This document shows positions 31,401 to 46,500 of a stretch of DNA of 64,000 bases, in pieces. The first letter of the stretch is position 1. Every line of letters begins with the position of its first letter. The position numbers were made by a program, and so were the translations under genes. The stretch comes from Pterobdella sp. o SKG-2022 (Eukaryota > Annelida > Clitellata > Hirudinida > Piscicolidae): NCBI GenBank assembly GCA_964035795.1, contig OZ038320.1, positions 22,152,589 to 22,216,588 of the forward strand. Direction: 5' to 3'. The notes below the pieces were generated by a model that saw nothing but the letters and a program-made list of their open reading frames with translations, was not told the DNA's origin and did no database searches.

Positions 31401-31581
31401 TTTGATTTACGGAATTAAGTTCAACCTTGTTTCTAACAAAAGCAAACTAAAAAAGCGTAAAAAATGAACAAAGCCAAAATTTAGATTTCTCAATACAACA
31501 TTTTTTTGGAAAGATTCCACACTGATTTTCAAAACAGTAATATAAAAGTATTTAAAATAAAAAACCACATATTTTGAGTAT
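28480..31581. other. Intergenic spacer between SNRPE and the RhoGEF gene
   Basis: Three kb without a convincing exon. T-rich at first, then more mixed (about 29.7-30.3 kb). The ORF at 30547-30732 (+) is AT-rich and looks like chance. SNRPE and the RhoGEF gene are convergent here. Confidence 0.45.
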
Positions 31582-34500
31582 TTAATGATTGATTATATCT
31601 GTGGATTGAGATTTATCACTTTTAAGTTTTTGAAATGAGTGGAGTGTTGGCTTAATACGGAGAGAATGATGTCTCAACATTTCATCTTCTTTTGCAACAG
31701 GTCTAAGAGTAAATGAAGATGAAGTTGTTGGTGGAGAAATCAAAACGGGCAAAGCTTGAGTCATTTTGGAGGAGTGGGCTTGTTCAAGTTGCTGTAGAGA
31801 GAGCATATATGAGGTTGTGGTTGGGCTTTTGAACCTCGAAAGATTGGCGGCAGAACAAGACTGCTGTAAAATATTATTATAGCAAAAGTTAACAAAGTTT
31901 TTGTAAAATTTCCAGATTCAGTTTGGTAATTTCAAAATGAAATTATAAATTCATAAAATACTTCAAATAATAAGTTTTTTAGGAACATCGTATGTTTTTT
32001 TGTGAACCTGAATTTCATATAGTAAAAGCTTCAGCTTATAAAGATTTAGAAGAACACGTAGAGAAAAATTTTTCAACAAGTGAAACCTTGTCATAATTCA
32101 TTTCTTTGAGTAATTAATTTAAGAGGATTAAAATTAATTTTATCAAAAAATTATTAAGTTCACAACCAAAAAACTTGTCAAATTTATATGAACTAATTGA
32201 GGTTTACTTTTTAATTATTATTTAAATCATTTTAAATAATTTCAATTAAATATTGTTTTCCCAACAACGAGAATATATGAAATAAAACCAAATTTTTTCA
32301 GTACTTTCAAATTAGAACATTAATTGAATTTTATAATGATAGTTGCCTTAAAAAGAATGAAATATTTTTAGAGTATTCAAGTGAAATGAATACACTACTT
32401 CTTGCACACAGTAGCTTTCTTTCTGTCAAGAATGCCATTTAGACTTTCAGAAAGCTAAAACTTGCTTATCAAATCTTCAACATTGGTAGTTTACAAAAAC
32501 ACATCACTTCAAGGCCTCTAAGCGTTGAAACTGAAAAGTTTTATCTAAGCATTTTTCCTTTTGTTATACAGAAAAAAAATAAGGCTTTTAAAACAATTAC
32601 GAATAGTCATATTCAACTTTTTTCAAAACAACTGAAACCGAAAAGTTCACGGATATTCAACCATGAAGTACAACCTCTCTATTTTCGTCTCAGCTTTTTT
32701 TTTTATGAAACTTTATGTCGACTGCAGGTGAAAATTAATTATTGAGGTCTTTGAGTACTTCACATACTGATTTCAATCACAACTAAGTCAAAAATCACGG
32801 TCTCTCCACTGGGAAACACGATAATAGGTTGGCAACCAAATATTATCTGAAAAGTACAAACCTGTAGTCAATCCAGTACTAAGTGTTTCAAGTGTACAAT
32901 TCAATACGTAGGGAAACAAACTATTATGTCCAGTATTTTAAGTACGCGAGTGGCACTAAGTGAAAGTGGGTCCGCGTGACTTTGTGCTATTTACATCGTT
33001 AATATGTAATCATTCAATATGCGCCTCCAAATGGGTATTGTAAATATCAATCAAAAAGAAAAAAAATCTTGAAAATAAACAACTACTATTGGCCAGGTCA
33101 ATCCTTAAGTGAATAAGCCCAACTCTAACCGATATGCCTTTTATCAACTTTAAGTTTTTCATCACTGTTTTAAGATTGAACAGTTTAACAGTCAACAAAA
33201 ACCAATAGAAAAACTTTCGTTCTAGCAACAAAAGCTGCATTAGAAAAATGTGTTAAACGCCTTAAATACACGATATGAGTGCTTTGATTTTCGTCATCTT
33301 AGCTTAGTTAGGTCTGAGGTGCAAAATCAAAAAATTAAGTTTAAAGTCATGATCAGTAGGAAAAAATATTTTTTTGTTTGCCTAAAAATGTGGAATCATT
33401 CAATTTTGTCATACGAAAATTGCTGAAGTGTACTTCTATGAACCTTCCTATCTCAAATGAATCTAACGCGGTTGAGTACAACTTTTCGCCATAGTGATAA
33501 CAGAAAAAATAGTAAAAATAATAATTATTTTTTTCATACAATAGAAATTTTAAAAATAATTAAAATTATCGCTTTTCACTCATCAAAAAATTGTACACTC
33601 AAAAAGACTGCCATTGTGAGATAAAGGGAATGAAGGCAGTATGAAAAGTATAATAAATTTTGTATCATTTTGATATAATTCAAGCTTAAAATAACATATA
33701 AAAAATTATTTCCGTATTTATAGAAACTATTTAATTATCGAAAAAGCTTCCAGGATACTTTATCTAATCTCAGTTTGAACATTTCATTATGTCGTGTTTA
33801 TAAGAAATTTTTAATATTAAAATTTTATGAATAATGAGCTCAGTGGTTTCCACCACTATTTTTTGAGAAATTAATAATTTTAAAAATTCATTTAAATAAA
33901 ATTTTTTAAAGTATTTAAATAACTTTAAATTTTTTTTCAAAACTCACAGCCATTCATATTGATTTAACTGGAAAAAAAAAAAATTTAAACAAATTTTTTC
34001 ATTATTTGTTTCCACCCAAAAACAAGATTAAATACATTGTTGAAGCCGAAAAATAATTGTTTAAGGAAGACGTTGAATGTCTTCCATATTCATATAACTC
34101 ATTAAGTAATAGATTTTCAAATTAATATGCATCCAATTCACTTACCATTTGTGCATTGTACATTGAAAAGTCTTTTGAAGCTAGTTGTGTGTGGTAAATA
34201 GAAGAAGGATATAATGATGAAGATGAAGGAGAAACTTGATTGAAGTTTTTTGATAATTGAGTATCGGTAGGAAAAAGCTGCATTAAAGGTTTGTGACTTA
34301 GAGGTGGGTTGTAAAAAAACTCGCAATAATTTGGTTGGCCAATGTGGTGGTGACTTTGAGCAGAAATGGTTTGTTGCTCAAATGTTTGTTTGTTACGTAG
34401 ATCTGAATGAAGCAAATCAACTTGACTTTGGATCAAATTAATTTTGTTGGAAGCCGGTTTTGAAAAAGTCGGAGAACTACTCGTGAGCATTTCTTGGGTG

Positions 34501-37500
34501 TGATGACATTCAACTAAGGTTTCAAAGTTGTTTGAAGCGTTCGAAGAAGGTTCTGAAGTACGTCTAATTATGACATCATCATACAGATCCGAACCATTTT
34601 GAGTGTCCGAAGAAACACTTCTCCACTTGGTTTTGTTATCGCTTTGAGAACATGAAAATATTTCTTTGGAAATTTTTGATGTTCTACTGTCAATTCGACT
34701 TCGAATGCCAGGAGCTTTCACGAGTTGTTCTATAGAAGGAACTGTCAGACCTTTATTTAAAATGTCACCAACATTGCTGAAAAATGCTTTGCATTTATCA
34801 GCATGATCATGAGTATAAGGAGACGAAGGTAGTTTCTCTTCGTTCGTCTCAATTTTCTTAACAAGTTCTCGATATTTCGTTTGTATTTCGTGAATGTGTT
34901 GAATCCATGCTAACTAAAAAAATATATTTGAAAAGCTTTTATAATATACTTTTATGCATGAAAATTAGAAAATTTACTTTGTTAGCATGAGAATCAATCT
35001 GAAGAGTGAAAACTCCAATGATTTGTTGGAAGCGGTTATAATGGACGATAACAAAAGCATTTTGAAGAACCGATGACGTAGTCATACATCCGAAAAGAAA
35101 AGCAGGAGACCTTTGAGACAGAGGATTGCAATCATCAAACGACAAACCACACCTATCTCGAGGTGTTGTCTGCGACGTTGATATTGTTTCGTTGCTGCCT
35201 GTATAAGATGCGTCGTCATCGTTTTCAGGATCACTGTTTTGCGATCGTTGAACTCCTATAAAAAATTGATGTTTTTGAAACTGTTTTTTAATTAAATGAG
35301 TTGAAATTGTGAAGAATGCTTCAAAAATTGACGTATACCTGGACTATCTGGGGGCTTTACATCATGGATCGTGAACCTAATTCATTGAGTTGAATTTATA
35401 TTTTGCAATATTTCCAAAATTAAAAGTATGCACATACCTATCTAAAGCTAGGGGCTGTCGATAAACAACGAAAATGGAGTTTTCAGAAGGAGGTTTGGAT
35501 GCATTCGTGGAGCACGATACGCAGTTCTTAGGAAGCATCTTAGTAAAAAAGTTATGAATAAAAAAAATACCAACCAATGAACGTTTTAATAAATTTTGAT
35601 ACCTTTTTGGATTTTTTGATTTTTGTGAGAAGAAGAATGTCATCGAATAGAAACATGTACATGGAAGTGACTTTTGATATTTCTACAATGAATAAGAATC
35701 ATTGAATAATATATCAATTTCTCACAAGTTTAAGCTTATTTTGGGCAAATTAAATAGACTAAAAAGTTTAATAAGCTCACCAAGCAATGTGACGTGTCCT
35801 TCATAAACGAGTTTTCTATTGGAGCATGTGAGAAGCCTTTCGCACGGTTGCTTGCTTAATGTATTTCTTAAAAACTGCAGTTTTGTGATTTTTAGGCTTT
35901 TATTTAGTTCTGAGACATTCAAAACAGCTTGTGGAATCAAGTAATCCGTTGAGATGACATTTCAATAAGCAAAAATTACATTGAAATATAGAATGAATTT
36001 TTATTCATTTCAGAATTTCAAAAAAATTTTAAAACTTTAAAAGAATACATATTATTGAATTGAAGCTTGAATACTCACATCTGGAATATAAGCCCTAGGG
36101 TCCATTTGTGTGATAGGTAGCCACAAGATTTGATGCTGTATTTCTTGAATACGTTCGTAATTGTTTAAACTTACCATCTTTGTTTCCAGATTCACTTTTT
36201 GAGTGAAAGTTATTTTTAGGAAGTATATATTCATTTTCTAATTACTATTTTTCACCAAAATACATGCGTAAATCTCAACCCTTGGTTATACAGATTAAAT
36301 TTCACGACTCATTTGAAAAAATTCCCAAACTGAAATACCACAATAGGATTGGATTTTGTGAGAAGCTAAAATTAGTGCTTTTGACAGCATTTTTAATGAA
36401 CTATAAAATATTTCAAGATTGAGAGCTAAATACAGTAAACCAGTACATGGTTAATTCAAAATTTAGTATTTATTATCACTTAATTTTTTCCGGGTAGAAT
36501 ACAGCTTGTGTTGCTAAAGATGTCTTATGGTTTAATAAAACTTAAAGATTTTCTTTTTTATTATATATTTTGAATCAATGGCTGAAAGTTCAAAATAAGA
36601 GCAATTCATTTTAAAAAATTACTTTTAGTGTTGCATATTTATTTGGTGAAACTTTGGTTTTCAAAAAATTTTTCACGTCGATTTATGAAATTTAACGCAT
36701 TTACTGAAACTATAAAAATAGCTATAATGTTCGACAAGTTTAAGTTTATCATGAGTATGTGAATTTATTTGTTTTTCAAGCGTTATTTTTAGTTTTAAAA
36801 TTTAAAAAAAAAATATTATTAAGTATGCTCGATTGAATAAACTTTTTTGGGGATAAGACAAATACTCGGACTTCCTCAAGTCTCAAAGAGAAGAATTTTA
36901 AAGACCTACTATGGCATTGAAGATACAAATAGACAGTTCAACTATTTTTGAAAAGTTTTATAGAGAGTTTCAGATTTTTTACTCAGTAAAGTTTTTTCAG
37001 ATTATTAAAACAATTCATGGTCAAAGCTGACTGACTGTCAGTTAAAATATCGACCAGAAAAGAGGTCAAATGAGTAATCTGCACTACAACCCAACTAAGC
37101 TATCTGTACTCAAAACCAAACTTGAAATATATGGTTTAAATCTAGTGCGCTGTGGTTTCATATGGAATGACTTAAAAATTATAAATTCATGGAAAAGCTA
37201 TAAAAAATGTAAACATTTATTATGCCTCAATTATATCAACTAGAGGTACATAAGTGAAGATTATGAGTTTGTGTCATAGGCTTTTTGATAATTAAGTCTG
37301 AATTCGTTTGAGTCTCATTCACGCCGATTATTTTTTCAGAATGTATCTCGAAGTATTTTATTCTATCATGGTTTTGAAAAACGTCTCATAAAAAAATCTA
37401 TGTGGAAAGTTTCTGGAATAAATTTAATAATGTTGATAGATGAATATGCAAATTAAAATATACTCAAAACCTATGAGACATATTCGCCAACTCATCTCAA

Positions 37501-40500
37501 ATGATATTGCTCTGTTTTGCTTATTTCTGGTTAAAATTAAGCTTTGATTTTTCCATGTGTTACTGTATTTGAAGTACCTTAAACAATTTTTTCTATAAGA
37601 ATGTATTGTTACAATTTCTTTGACACAAAAGGTTAAATGCGCAATAAACCTAGAGATGCTTCCAGCTGCATTAAAGCTTCAGACAGCCACAGTTGATCAT
37701 CCGGGTCTACGGAGTATCTATTCATAAGTGAAAGGATCTCATTGGTTCTTTGAACCATCATCATAATTAATACTTTAATTTAGTTTTGAAGCTTACTCAA
37801 AATTCAAAGTTTTATGGATCAATTAATATGTAATCAAAGTAGTGATACCTCTTTATGTTGTCTAGAAGGAGAGGAACTTTGGTGCAGTGTTGGAGGGGGG
37901 ATATGAGGAGGTCTGACAACTGTAACCTTCGAGCTTGTTCCACTTTTAAACATAACTGAAAATGATTTCGATTTTATTGAAAATTTTCAAAAAAGTACCA
38001 AGTCGAAAACTCGGTCCCCCTAATTGGGGCTTCTGTTGGGCAAATTATTTGTTTCACATGACGCTTCTCAATGTAGACTTGAAATAACCTCTATTTGTGA
38101 AGAATTTAACTTGAATTTTTTGCTTCAAAAAAAACCAAAAACCTTTTCAAATTCAACAAATTCTTCGTCTTTTTTCAATTGTTCTAGGTAGCCAGGAACT
38201 TTTGAGTAATTGAGGCAGTACTCATGGTAAACTTCTCCGTTCCTAGTTAACACACAAATCTAAATAGAAACATAATGTTGGGTTCAGTAATTGTATAGAT
38301 AGAAATAATATTTCAATTTATAAAACATTATTTCTCAAAGATTGAAAAATAAAGACTTATATTATTTTTTAATAATCAAAAAACCGTTAAAGCCGATGCC
38401 TTGTGATAGAGAATAAAAATTATTGAAGATATGGAAATCATGACACTATGCAAATTTATTTATAGTTAATATTAACAACGTTATGTTAAAAAACTTCATT
38501 TTCTTGTATGTTCTAAAAGCATATTTCCATTTTTAAATTTTTTGATTATTCATGTAAACATTTTAATTGCAAAATTTTTTAATTTGAAAATTTAACACAT
38601 ACGTTTCTGAAAGCTCTTCTTATATCAGAAGCATCGGCAAAGTCTTTTTTTCGGAAGTTGACGAGGAGTGTATTGATGAAGTCTTTACAGAATGTGTAAC
38701 TACAATACATTAGTTCGTCAATGTTTCCAAATAAAAGATCCACATTTGCATTCATAACAAAGCCCTCTACTTGAACTTTTTTTAGTGGCTCATGATAGCA
38801 CTGGATTTGATATATGAAGTTTATATTATTCAACATTTGTTATACCATTCAATGCTATCAATTGATAGGAATATATTAATCAGAGTATGTTTGAAACTGA
38901 CGTTTTTGAGAACCGAAAGATGATCCACGAGAAAGATGCACTCTGACATGAAAAGTTCCCACACTGCCTCTCGTCTCTTTCTTTCCATCTCACTCAACTC
39001 TTCAGGCTGCTTGCCATTGAAACCTTCTTCTATCATCTTCTGCATCTCTTCACCCACAAGGTCAGTCCAATGAAGAGTCTGTTCATGGTTACAGTTGTTT
39101 AAAATGAATATATGAATCTTTTAATTAATATCGATTTTAGATCTTGGAAAGTCAATTTTGGATCAGAGGTGAAAAATGAAATTATAAATACCTTATATCT
39201 TTTGATTTGCTCATCTTTGAATTCATTTATTTGAATATTTGCAAAAACGTCTTTGAGTTCATAGTGCTCATCCTTTGAACGAAATGTCCGTTTGTCTATC
39301 TGTTTATGCCAACATGAATTTAGAGATCAGTTGCAACATTTGAAAATAACTTGCTAAAAAAATTGTTAAAAAATCATATATCAACTAATTTCAGCAAAGA
39401 AAAGGCCCCTTTATTCTTCTTTTGAGAAGCCATTAGCTTTTCTGAAATTAATTTAGAAAGATTTCAAAAAAACGTTCAAATAATAAGGAATTGAACAGAA
39501 ATATTATTTCGTTTGGTACAGCTCGAAACTTTTCGATGTTACAAAACATCTTCATCAAGTGACTTCTTACTTTGAGATGCTTTGGAAGGATATTGAAATT
39601 TTATCATACTATATAAATATATATTGAAAAAAGAAATAGAAAACAGTAAATATCAATAAATGCCAAATAATTATATACTATTAAAATAACCATACTTTTC
39701 AAAAATGTTTCGGTCGTATCAATTTTCAGTTATTTTATTTTATAGTTCACACCGAAGTATAAATTTATTTTGAATAAGGGTTTTGAATATTTGAATTGAA
39801 CCTTGCTCGGCCGTAGATAACAAGCTAGTTTCGGATCCGTGCAGTTTTTTTGAAGCAGCAAAATCAGCTATTGTGTTTCGTTTTAAAAGCGGTTTCACTG
39901 CAAATTCTTTTCTTTTCCTTCCTTCTTTCGCCTTCATCGCTATCACCATTTGCACATCGTCCACTGAACTCCTTCGTCTCATTCGAGCCGATGGATACAC
40001 AGCCAAACTAAATTGTAAGTTTTATTTCACATATGACTACATTTTTTAATGAAAAAATTATGGAAATAAACTCCAATAATAAAAAATTTTGAAATTAGTA
40101 TCATCTTTCTTTTGAGTTTTTTCAATGATATTTGTGTCGTTGTTGCAATTTTTGAAATTATTTTTAATATTCTTAAAATTTATTTTTTATGTTGGAATCG
40201 AAATAATTGAAGTCTTTTAATGCTATGGAAAACACCTGTTATACAATGTTGATGCAAAAAATATAGTGCTAAATGCAAAATATCTATTGCTTTTAGTCCT
40301 TCTACTGGTTTAAAAACACTTTGAAAACAAAATATTCTAATATTGAGTAATTTGACTTTGGTTTCGAATCTGAAAAAATTTAAATCAACTTTTAAATTCT
40401 CTTTTTCAAAACAAATTCTGTTTTGGATTGAAAATGAAACTTGTGAATTATTCTTTATTGAACTATTCTTTGAAATCTTGAAAGCCTATCAAACTAAAAC

Positions 40501-43500
40501 ATTCATCCAATAGAGAAGTTTTTCTAAATAATTGCAATTGTTCAATCTATAAATTTCTTTTTCACCCAAGCAGCACCTACTCCAACAGCAATTAAAGCTG
40601 CTGCACAAAAGAAGAAACCACAACAGGAGCAGCCGCACTTTTCATCCTTCTTTTTCCTATCTTTTTTAAAGCAAGAACAATCTAAAGTTTCCCTAGATCT
40701 AGTACTAGTTTCTTTTCCGTTGTTAGATTTTCCGTTACAGCTACCATTTTCTAGCATTTCTTTCTTCCATCGTTCAAACGATTCACTTCCTCGACAGGCA
40801 CACTTTCTTTTATTTCCTTTGCCAAAATCACCATCACATCCACAATTCTTTTTCCCCTCATCGGCATCACACATACTTAAATTGATTATTTAAATATTGT
40901 TGTTTTAATATATTCCTTAATCTTTCAATGTTGTTCCCGTAGTTATTTTAGCTACGTCATTAAACTCAAACGTAAATCAAAACAATAGAATATAAAATGA
41001 CATAAAGACAGGCTGAAACTTTTTGATAAATTATCATCAAACTTATTCAGCATGAAATTTCAATTATTACAACTGGAAGTTTCAAAATTTGCACGCTTCT
41101 GCCTTAAGTTTATTCAAAATTTTCAATTAAAAGCAATTATGGAAGCCTTGAAAATTATTTTCCAAAAGGTTGCATTTGTTCAATAAAAATCATTTGAAAT
41201 AGGCAAAAAAAGTTTTAATTTAAAAATTCTTACTTTGAGAAACATTTGAAAATAATTTAATTTAAAAAACGTTGAAAAATATCAGGCTTATGAAGTTAAC
41301 CTGTTTTCGCCTTCTTCTGTAGAGTTCGTGGGTGATATTTCCCACCCTTCCATGCCCAAACTCTGATCCACAATAAGCAAGGTGAATGGAGGTTTAGATA
41401 ATTCATAGAATTAAAGGTTAATAAAAAAAAAATAACAGTTTTTCAGAGAAAACTGTGAAATCTTGTTATTTATTAACACAAAAAATTGTGTTGAAAAAAG
41501 AGTTTTAAAAAAATAATAAACTAATTAGTATGGAAAACGTTTAAATAATTTAATTCATAAATTTTCAAAAAAAAAATTATGGTTACATAATACAATTTTA
41601 AGCTCTGAAAAGTTTATGAACTAAGGTTAATGAATTCTTTTTTAAATTGCCTTTACATTTGAGTTCGAAAATCTTTGTTGACATTTCAAAAATAGTGTTG
41701 ATCGAATTAGAAAATAAATTTAATTACAAAAAGTTCAAGCACTCAACAAAAAAAAGTTAGAAACAAATAACAACTTTGGTATCGAAAATAGCCAATCTTC
41801 TGCCCAATCTGGGCACGAGGCTATCACCAGAAGTTTGTGCATCCTTTTGCAGGGGTCTCATTGGACTGACGTGGGCACTTTTGGACATGCTTATTGATTG
41901 CTGCATGAAATGATGAATTTCAAAATATAATGAGAATTTTGTTATTTTAGTGCAGTGTATATTTATTTTCTCGAGGTTGTTGTTCCTATAGAATTTAGTG
42001 AAAATGCATGGAAGATTTTTAATACTTTTTGCTTTGATTTCGAAGCTGAAGTTGTTTTAATATCAAATTTTCATTTATTTGAAATTCAGTGTAAAAATGT
42101 GAAAATTTGACCACTAATATTTAATTTATAAACAAAAAACAAATACTTTTTGACAAATTGATATAAATTGAATAGATTTTGAAAATATTTGCACTATTTT
42201 TGAAAATACTTATACAAATCAAGCTTTCACTATATCACGATATTCAGAGGTTTTCGAGAGCGAAGGTGTGATAAAACTGCTTTAAAAACTATCTGCAAAC
42301 AAAATTTGCAGATTTTCTAAAAACACTTTAGTATATTAAGTATGTATACATGAAAAACCTGTACAATTATGGCAAAAACAGCCAAAAATAATCGTTTGTT
42401 TGCACACAATTTTGTGTCTTATTGAAAGGATACATGTATGCTCATTTAACAGATTTGTTATGCCGTAAAGACTGGTTTTTGAAAAGAATTTCGTTGATTT
42501 GAGTAACTTGACAAAATTTAATGCTAAAGTGTTGTTAATGTTTTTTGTTGAAAATTTGGTTTTTTGGCCAAAATTATAGCTCAAACTAATGTTTATATTT
42601 TTCCATGGGCTTTCCAAAAGTTAACTTGAGGTTTATTAGTTTCTTCTCTCATAATTTCCAAACAAACGTTTGAAAATTAAAAATATTTTTTTGGTTAACT
42701 TTTTTAAACTTTTGAGAAAATACTTTGACAAAAAACTAAGCTTTCGAGTCTAAGTGAAGTAATGTATGTCAGATGGAATTTAAAAATGAAAAAGTTTTTT
42801 GAACTCTACATTTATTATTAGAAAATTCATATAAAAACTCAAAAATAATTATTTATATATTTAGCAGTTTTATTCACATAAAAAAACTATTTGTCTAAAA
42901 TTAATCTTTCATAATTATTAACTCACAGGTCTTAAATTCTGTTTGGTAGTTTGTGTACCCAGGTCAGTACAAGCTGAAAAATTAATGAATTATACATTTT
43001 AGCATTAAAATTTTACTTTATTCAAATTTACTGACGACCTAGAACACATATATGATTCAGTTAGTGTACACAGGTAGCTTGTATGCACTTCCAAATAATT
43101 TTCTTTAAACATTATTTTTATGACCGAATAAAAGAAAAAGGGTTTTGAAAAAATTATAAAAAAATAACTTTTTTAAATATGGAAATATTCAAAACTGGTG
43201 ACACGATTTACATGAAATTAAAACCTCCAAACGTGACTGAAAGCAACTCACGATTATTTTCGTCTTTTGAACCAGATACAATAAGAGAAGGCACACACTG
43301 AGAAGGTTGTAGGGCTGTTTCCTGCTGGTAAAAATTTGTGGTTTGAGCATGTTGCAGAGAAGAAGCTTGGGAGGGGAGGAATGTGGAGAATGCTGGGGAA
43401 TATGTTGAAGAACCATCGTGTGAAGACCCTCTAAATAGTTTCTGCTGCTTCATGTATTGTTGGATGTTTTGCTTAGCTTGGTGCTGTCTTTCTTTGATTT

Positions 43501-46500
43501 TTAGTTCTTGTTTCAATGTTTTCTGTTGATTGGGGTTTTTATACATAAGTATCAATGTTTTACTTTATCTTTAGTCGTTTCAAAAGTACCGATTTCAAAT
43601 GTTTCTTTAATAAATAAATTTTTAATAATATTTAGGAATCAAACCAAATTTTCATGTTTTAAATTATCTGTTCAAAGACGAAACATATTTTGGTACATGA
43701 ATTTTGATACAAAGTCATTAAGCAAAAATAATCCATAGCTATTCCATAGTTTCATCAAGCTTTTCATTGTCAAACATACCACGTTTTTAAAACCTCAAAT
43801 TTGCCACAATTTTTCAAATTATTTTTAAATGCTTTTGTCTTCAACTAAGGTTTCATTTTTCGAAAGATTTCATCATTAAAATTTTTTTTTTTGACAAAAA
43901 TTTATTGAAAAACAAAGCATCCATACATTTTTAAAAATAAAATGCAGAAAAAAATTGCCACGAGGTTTGTGCTCAGAAGATACGCTGAGACATTTTATAT
44001 TGAAGTTTTAAGCATACATGTTTTTCAAAATTTTGTTTCACTAAGCAAGAACAATTTTATTCCTCAATTAAATTTTTTTCGTTGTTTGTTCAGAGCAATA
44101 TATCAATGGTATCAAATAGTTTATTTTGAATGCCATTTGAGCTTGTTGCAAATCACCTGTCATTATAAAGATTTTTGTGAAGAACTATTTGTTTTTTATA
44201 AAACATGGATGCTGAAAAAAGTGAATAATAATAATGAAACTGGCGGAAAAGTGCTACTACCCCAAAAATAAAATGCGTAAAATCAAATTTTGAAAAATGC
44301 TTTGAAATAATTTGATAATGATAAATAAACACGGTTCAAACTTCTATCATAATCAAAGTAATATTAAAATTCATTTGAACCTTGACGTTTGTTTCTCGGT
44401 CGGAACACTCTTCAGCACTGCTGCTGTCAGTTGAAACCGCTTGCTCCTCTAACATTTCTATACTTTTCTTATCAGATCTGCTCAAAAATATACTTTTGAG
44501 TTTTATTATGAACAAAAATTGAAGAAAAACTATAAAAATTTCGAATTAAAATTATTGCAAAAACTTATCAAATGTTCAAACTTATGAAACTTTTTAAAAA
44601 ATGAAATACTCAAAATTTATGAAATTTCATGAATTTATTCATACTTTAGTCGTTTTTGAATAAAAAATTTTCCAAAATTAAGCTTTGATTTTAGAATAAT
44701 TTACTTTAATTTTGTTGTAGGTGGTTCATTTGAATAAGTCATAACGACAAAGCTGCATGAAAATAACATTCATATTTAAATATTTTGCAGAAATTTTGAA
44801 TTCTTAATGACTTATACCTTTTACTTTCATTGGTTTACTAAAAAGTCTTAAGTCTCAATTGGTATAACGCTGCTTTTGACAGTCTCATTTGAAAATTCGA
44901 GAACTAAACTCGTAACGTAGAACACATTTCATATTTTTAGCAGACAAATAAAATTTCTGTAGTGGTTTTAAGAGAAATTGATTCTTAATCTACAAAAATT
45001 GACTAGTTTGGACCTCTTCTTCCTAAATGGGATCATAGTTTCAATAAAATTCAAATTTCAAATTTTATTGATTTAAATTTGTATGAAAAATTTTTAGTTT
45101 TTTTGTTTTCAAATTAAAATTTTTAATTTTAAAATAACAATGTTTAAAAAGGATTGTTATCTTGTTTGCTTGAAACCTTCTCCAAAGCACCAGTGAAAAC
45201 TTTTGATGTCATTTCAACTCTTCATTCACATTTTAAAAAACTATTCACAATGAAATACAAATGAAATTTTTTTTAATTGAATTCTGAATATTCTATTTAA
45301 AAAATTTCAACTTATTTCTATGGGAACTTGAAGTTCATTTTGAAAACTGTCATTACCTTATTAAAGCCATCTAGATTTTACAAAACTATTTTGAAAGTTT
45401 TCTAAAATTCAATACAAAAGATTTTATCATTGTTAAATTTGAAACGGCTTAGAAAAAGTTGAAAGAACAATTTGAGAATTCTTTAAAGTAGCCCTTAACC
45501 TTTTCTTCATCAAATAACTTGAAGTCTGAATAAGTTGTGATTGGAAAGCGTCTAATTGACAGACTTTAATTGGAATGAAAACTTAAAAAAACAAACAATA
45601 ATTACTTTATTTAACCATAAAAATAATGTCTTAACCTTTGCAAATCCATAATTTAAATGAATAATTTAATTCAAAATATAAACTCAAATCATTAAAAATC
45701 TTGTTTGAAGCAAATACACAAAAAATATCGATTGACAGAACATCAGCATAAAGAAGCCTTAAATATTGAAAATAATGAAGCACCCACAATATAAACTTGG
45801 ACCAGGGACTTGCCGAAGGGGATGAGGGGGTGAGGGAGCGTATGGGTTTTTCTATGTTTGATGGAGTATTTTGTGTTTTCCTTAAACGATCTTTCAATGA
45901 CGATGATCGAGTGGTCTGTGAAATTTGTGAAATTATCATTTAATTATCGTCATTATAGTTATGAGTTTTTGTTAAAGCAAAATAAAGTACGTTTTTAGGT
46001 ACATTGTATTTTATATAATTTTTTCAAAATATGAGAAATTTTTTTAAAAACACTTGTTTAAGAATTAGCAGCAATTTTTTATATGTAAAACCTTATCATG
46101 ATTCTTTTGCCTTTAGATAGATTGTATATAATGTTAGATATATATTAAACGAGTTTTTGAAGATTCATTTAAGATCCAAGTATATTATACGTTTCAATTT
46201 ATTTAAACAACTTTGACTGGCCAACCAGAAGCTTTATCAACTTGAGAAAAATTATAAACTTTTACAGAGTTTTAATATGAAATTTTCAAATAAGGAACTA
46301 TAACTAAGTATGAAGAGATTGAATTATGCTTCAAGTGACTTTTGAATAGTTTTTATGAATCCAATTAAAACGTTAATAAATCATTTAAAAATTGAATTCA
46401 AAATGTTGTTTTATTAAATATAAAAATCTCAAAGATTCAAATTAAAGTACTCATAAAATAATGGAGGGGATTATAAAGACTTACCAGGTCTTATTTTTCA

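Noticed and set aside
33010..33541. Minus-strand ORFs in the last RhoGEF intron
   Set aside because: No acceptor/donor pair in phase and no protein-like composition; exons 34146-34913 and 31582-31863 already join directly in frame.
43508..44271. + strand ORFs of 76 and 109 codons within the RhoGEF gene
   Set aside because: They lie in introns or opposite real exons, and their Phe/Lys/Asn-rich translation is typical of AT-rich chance frames.
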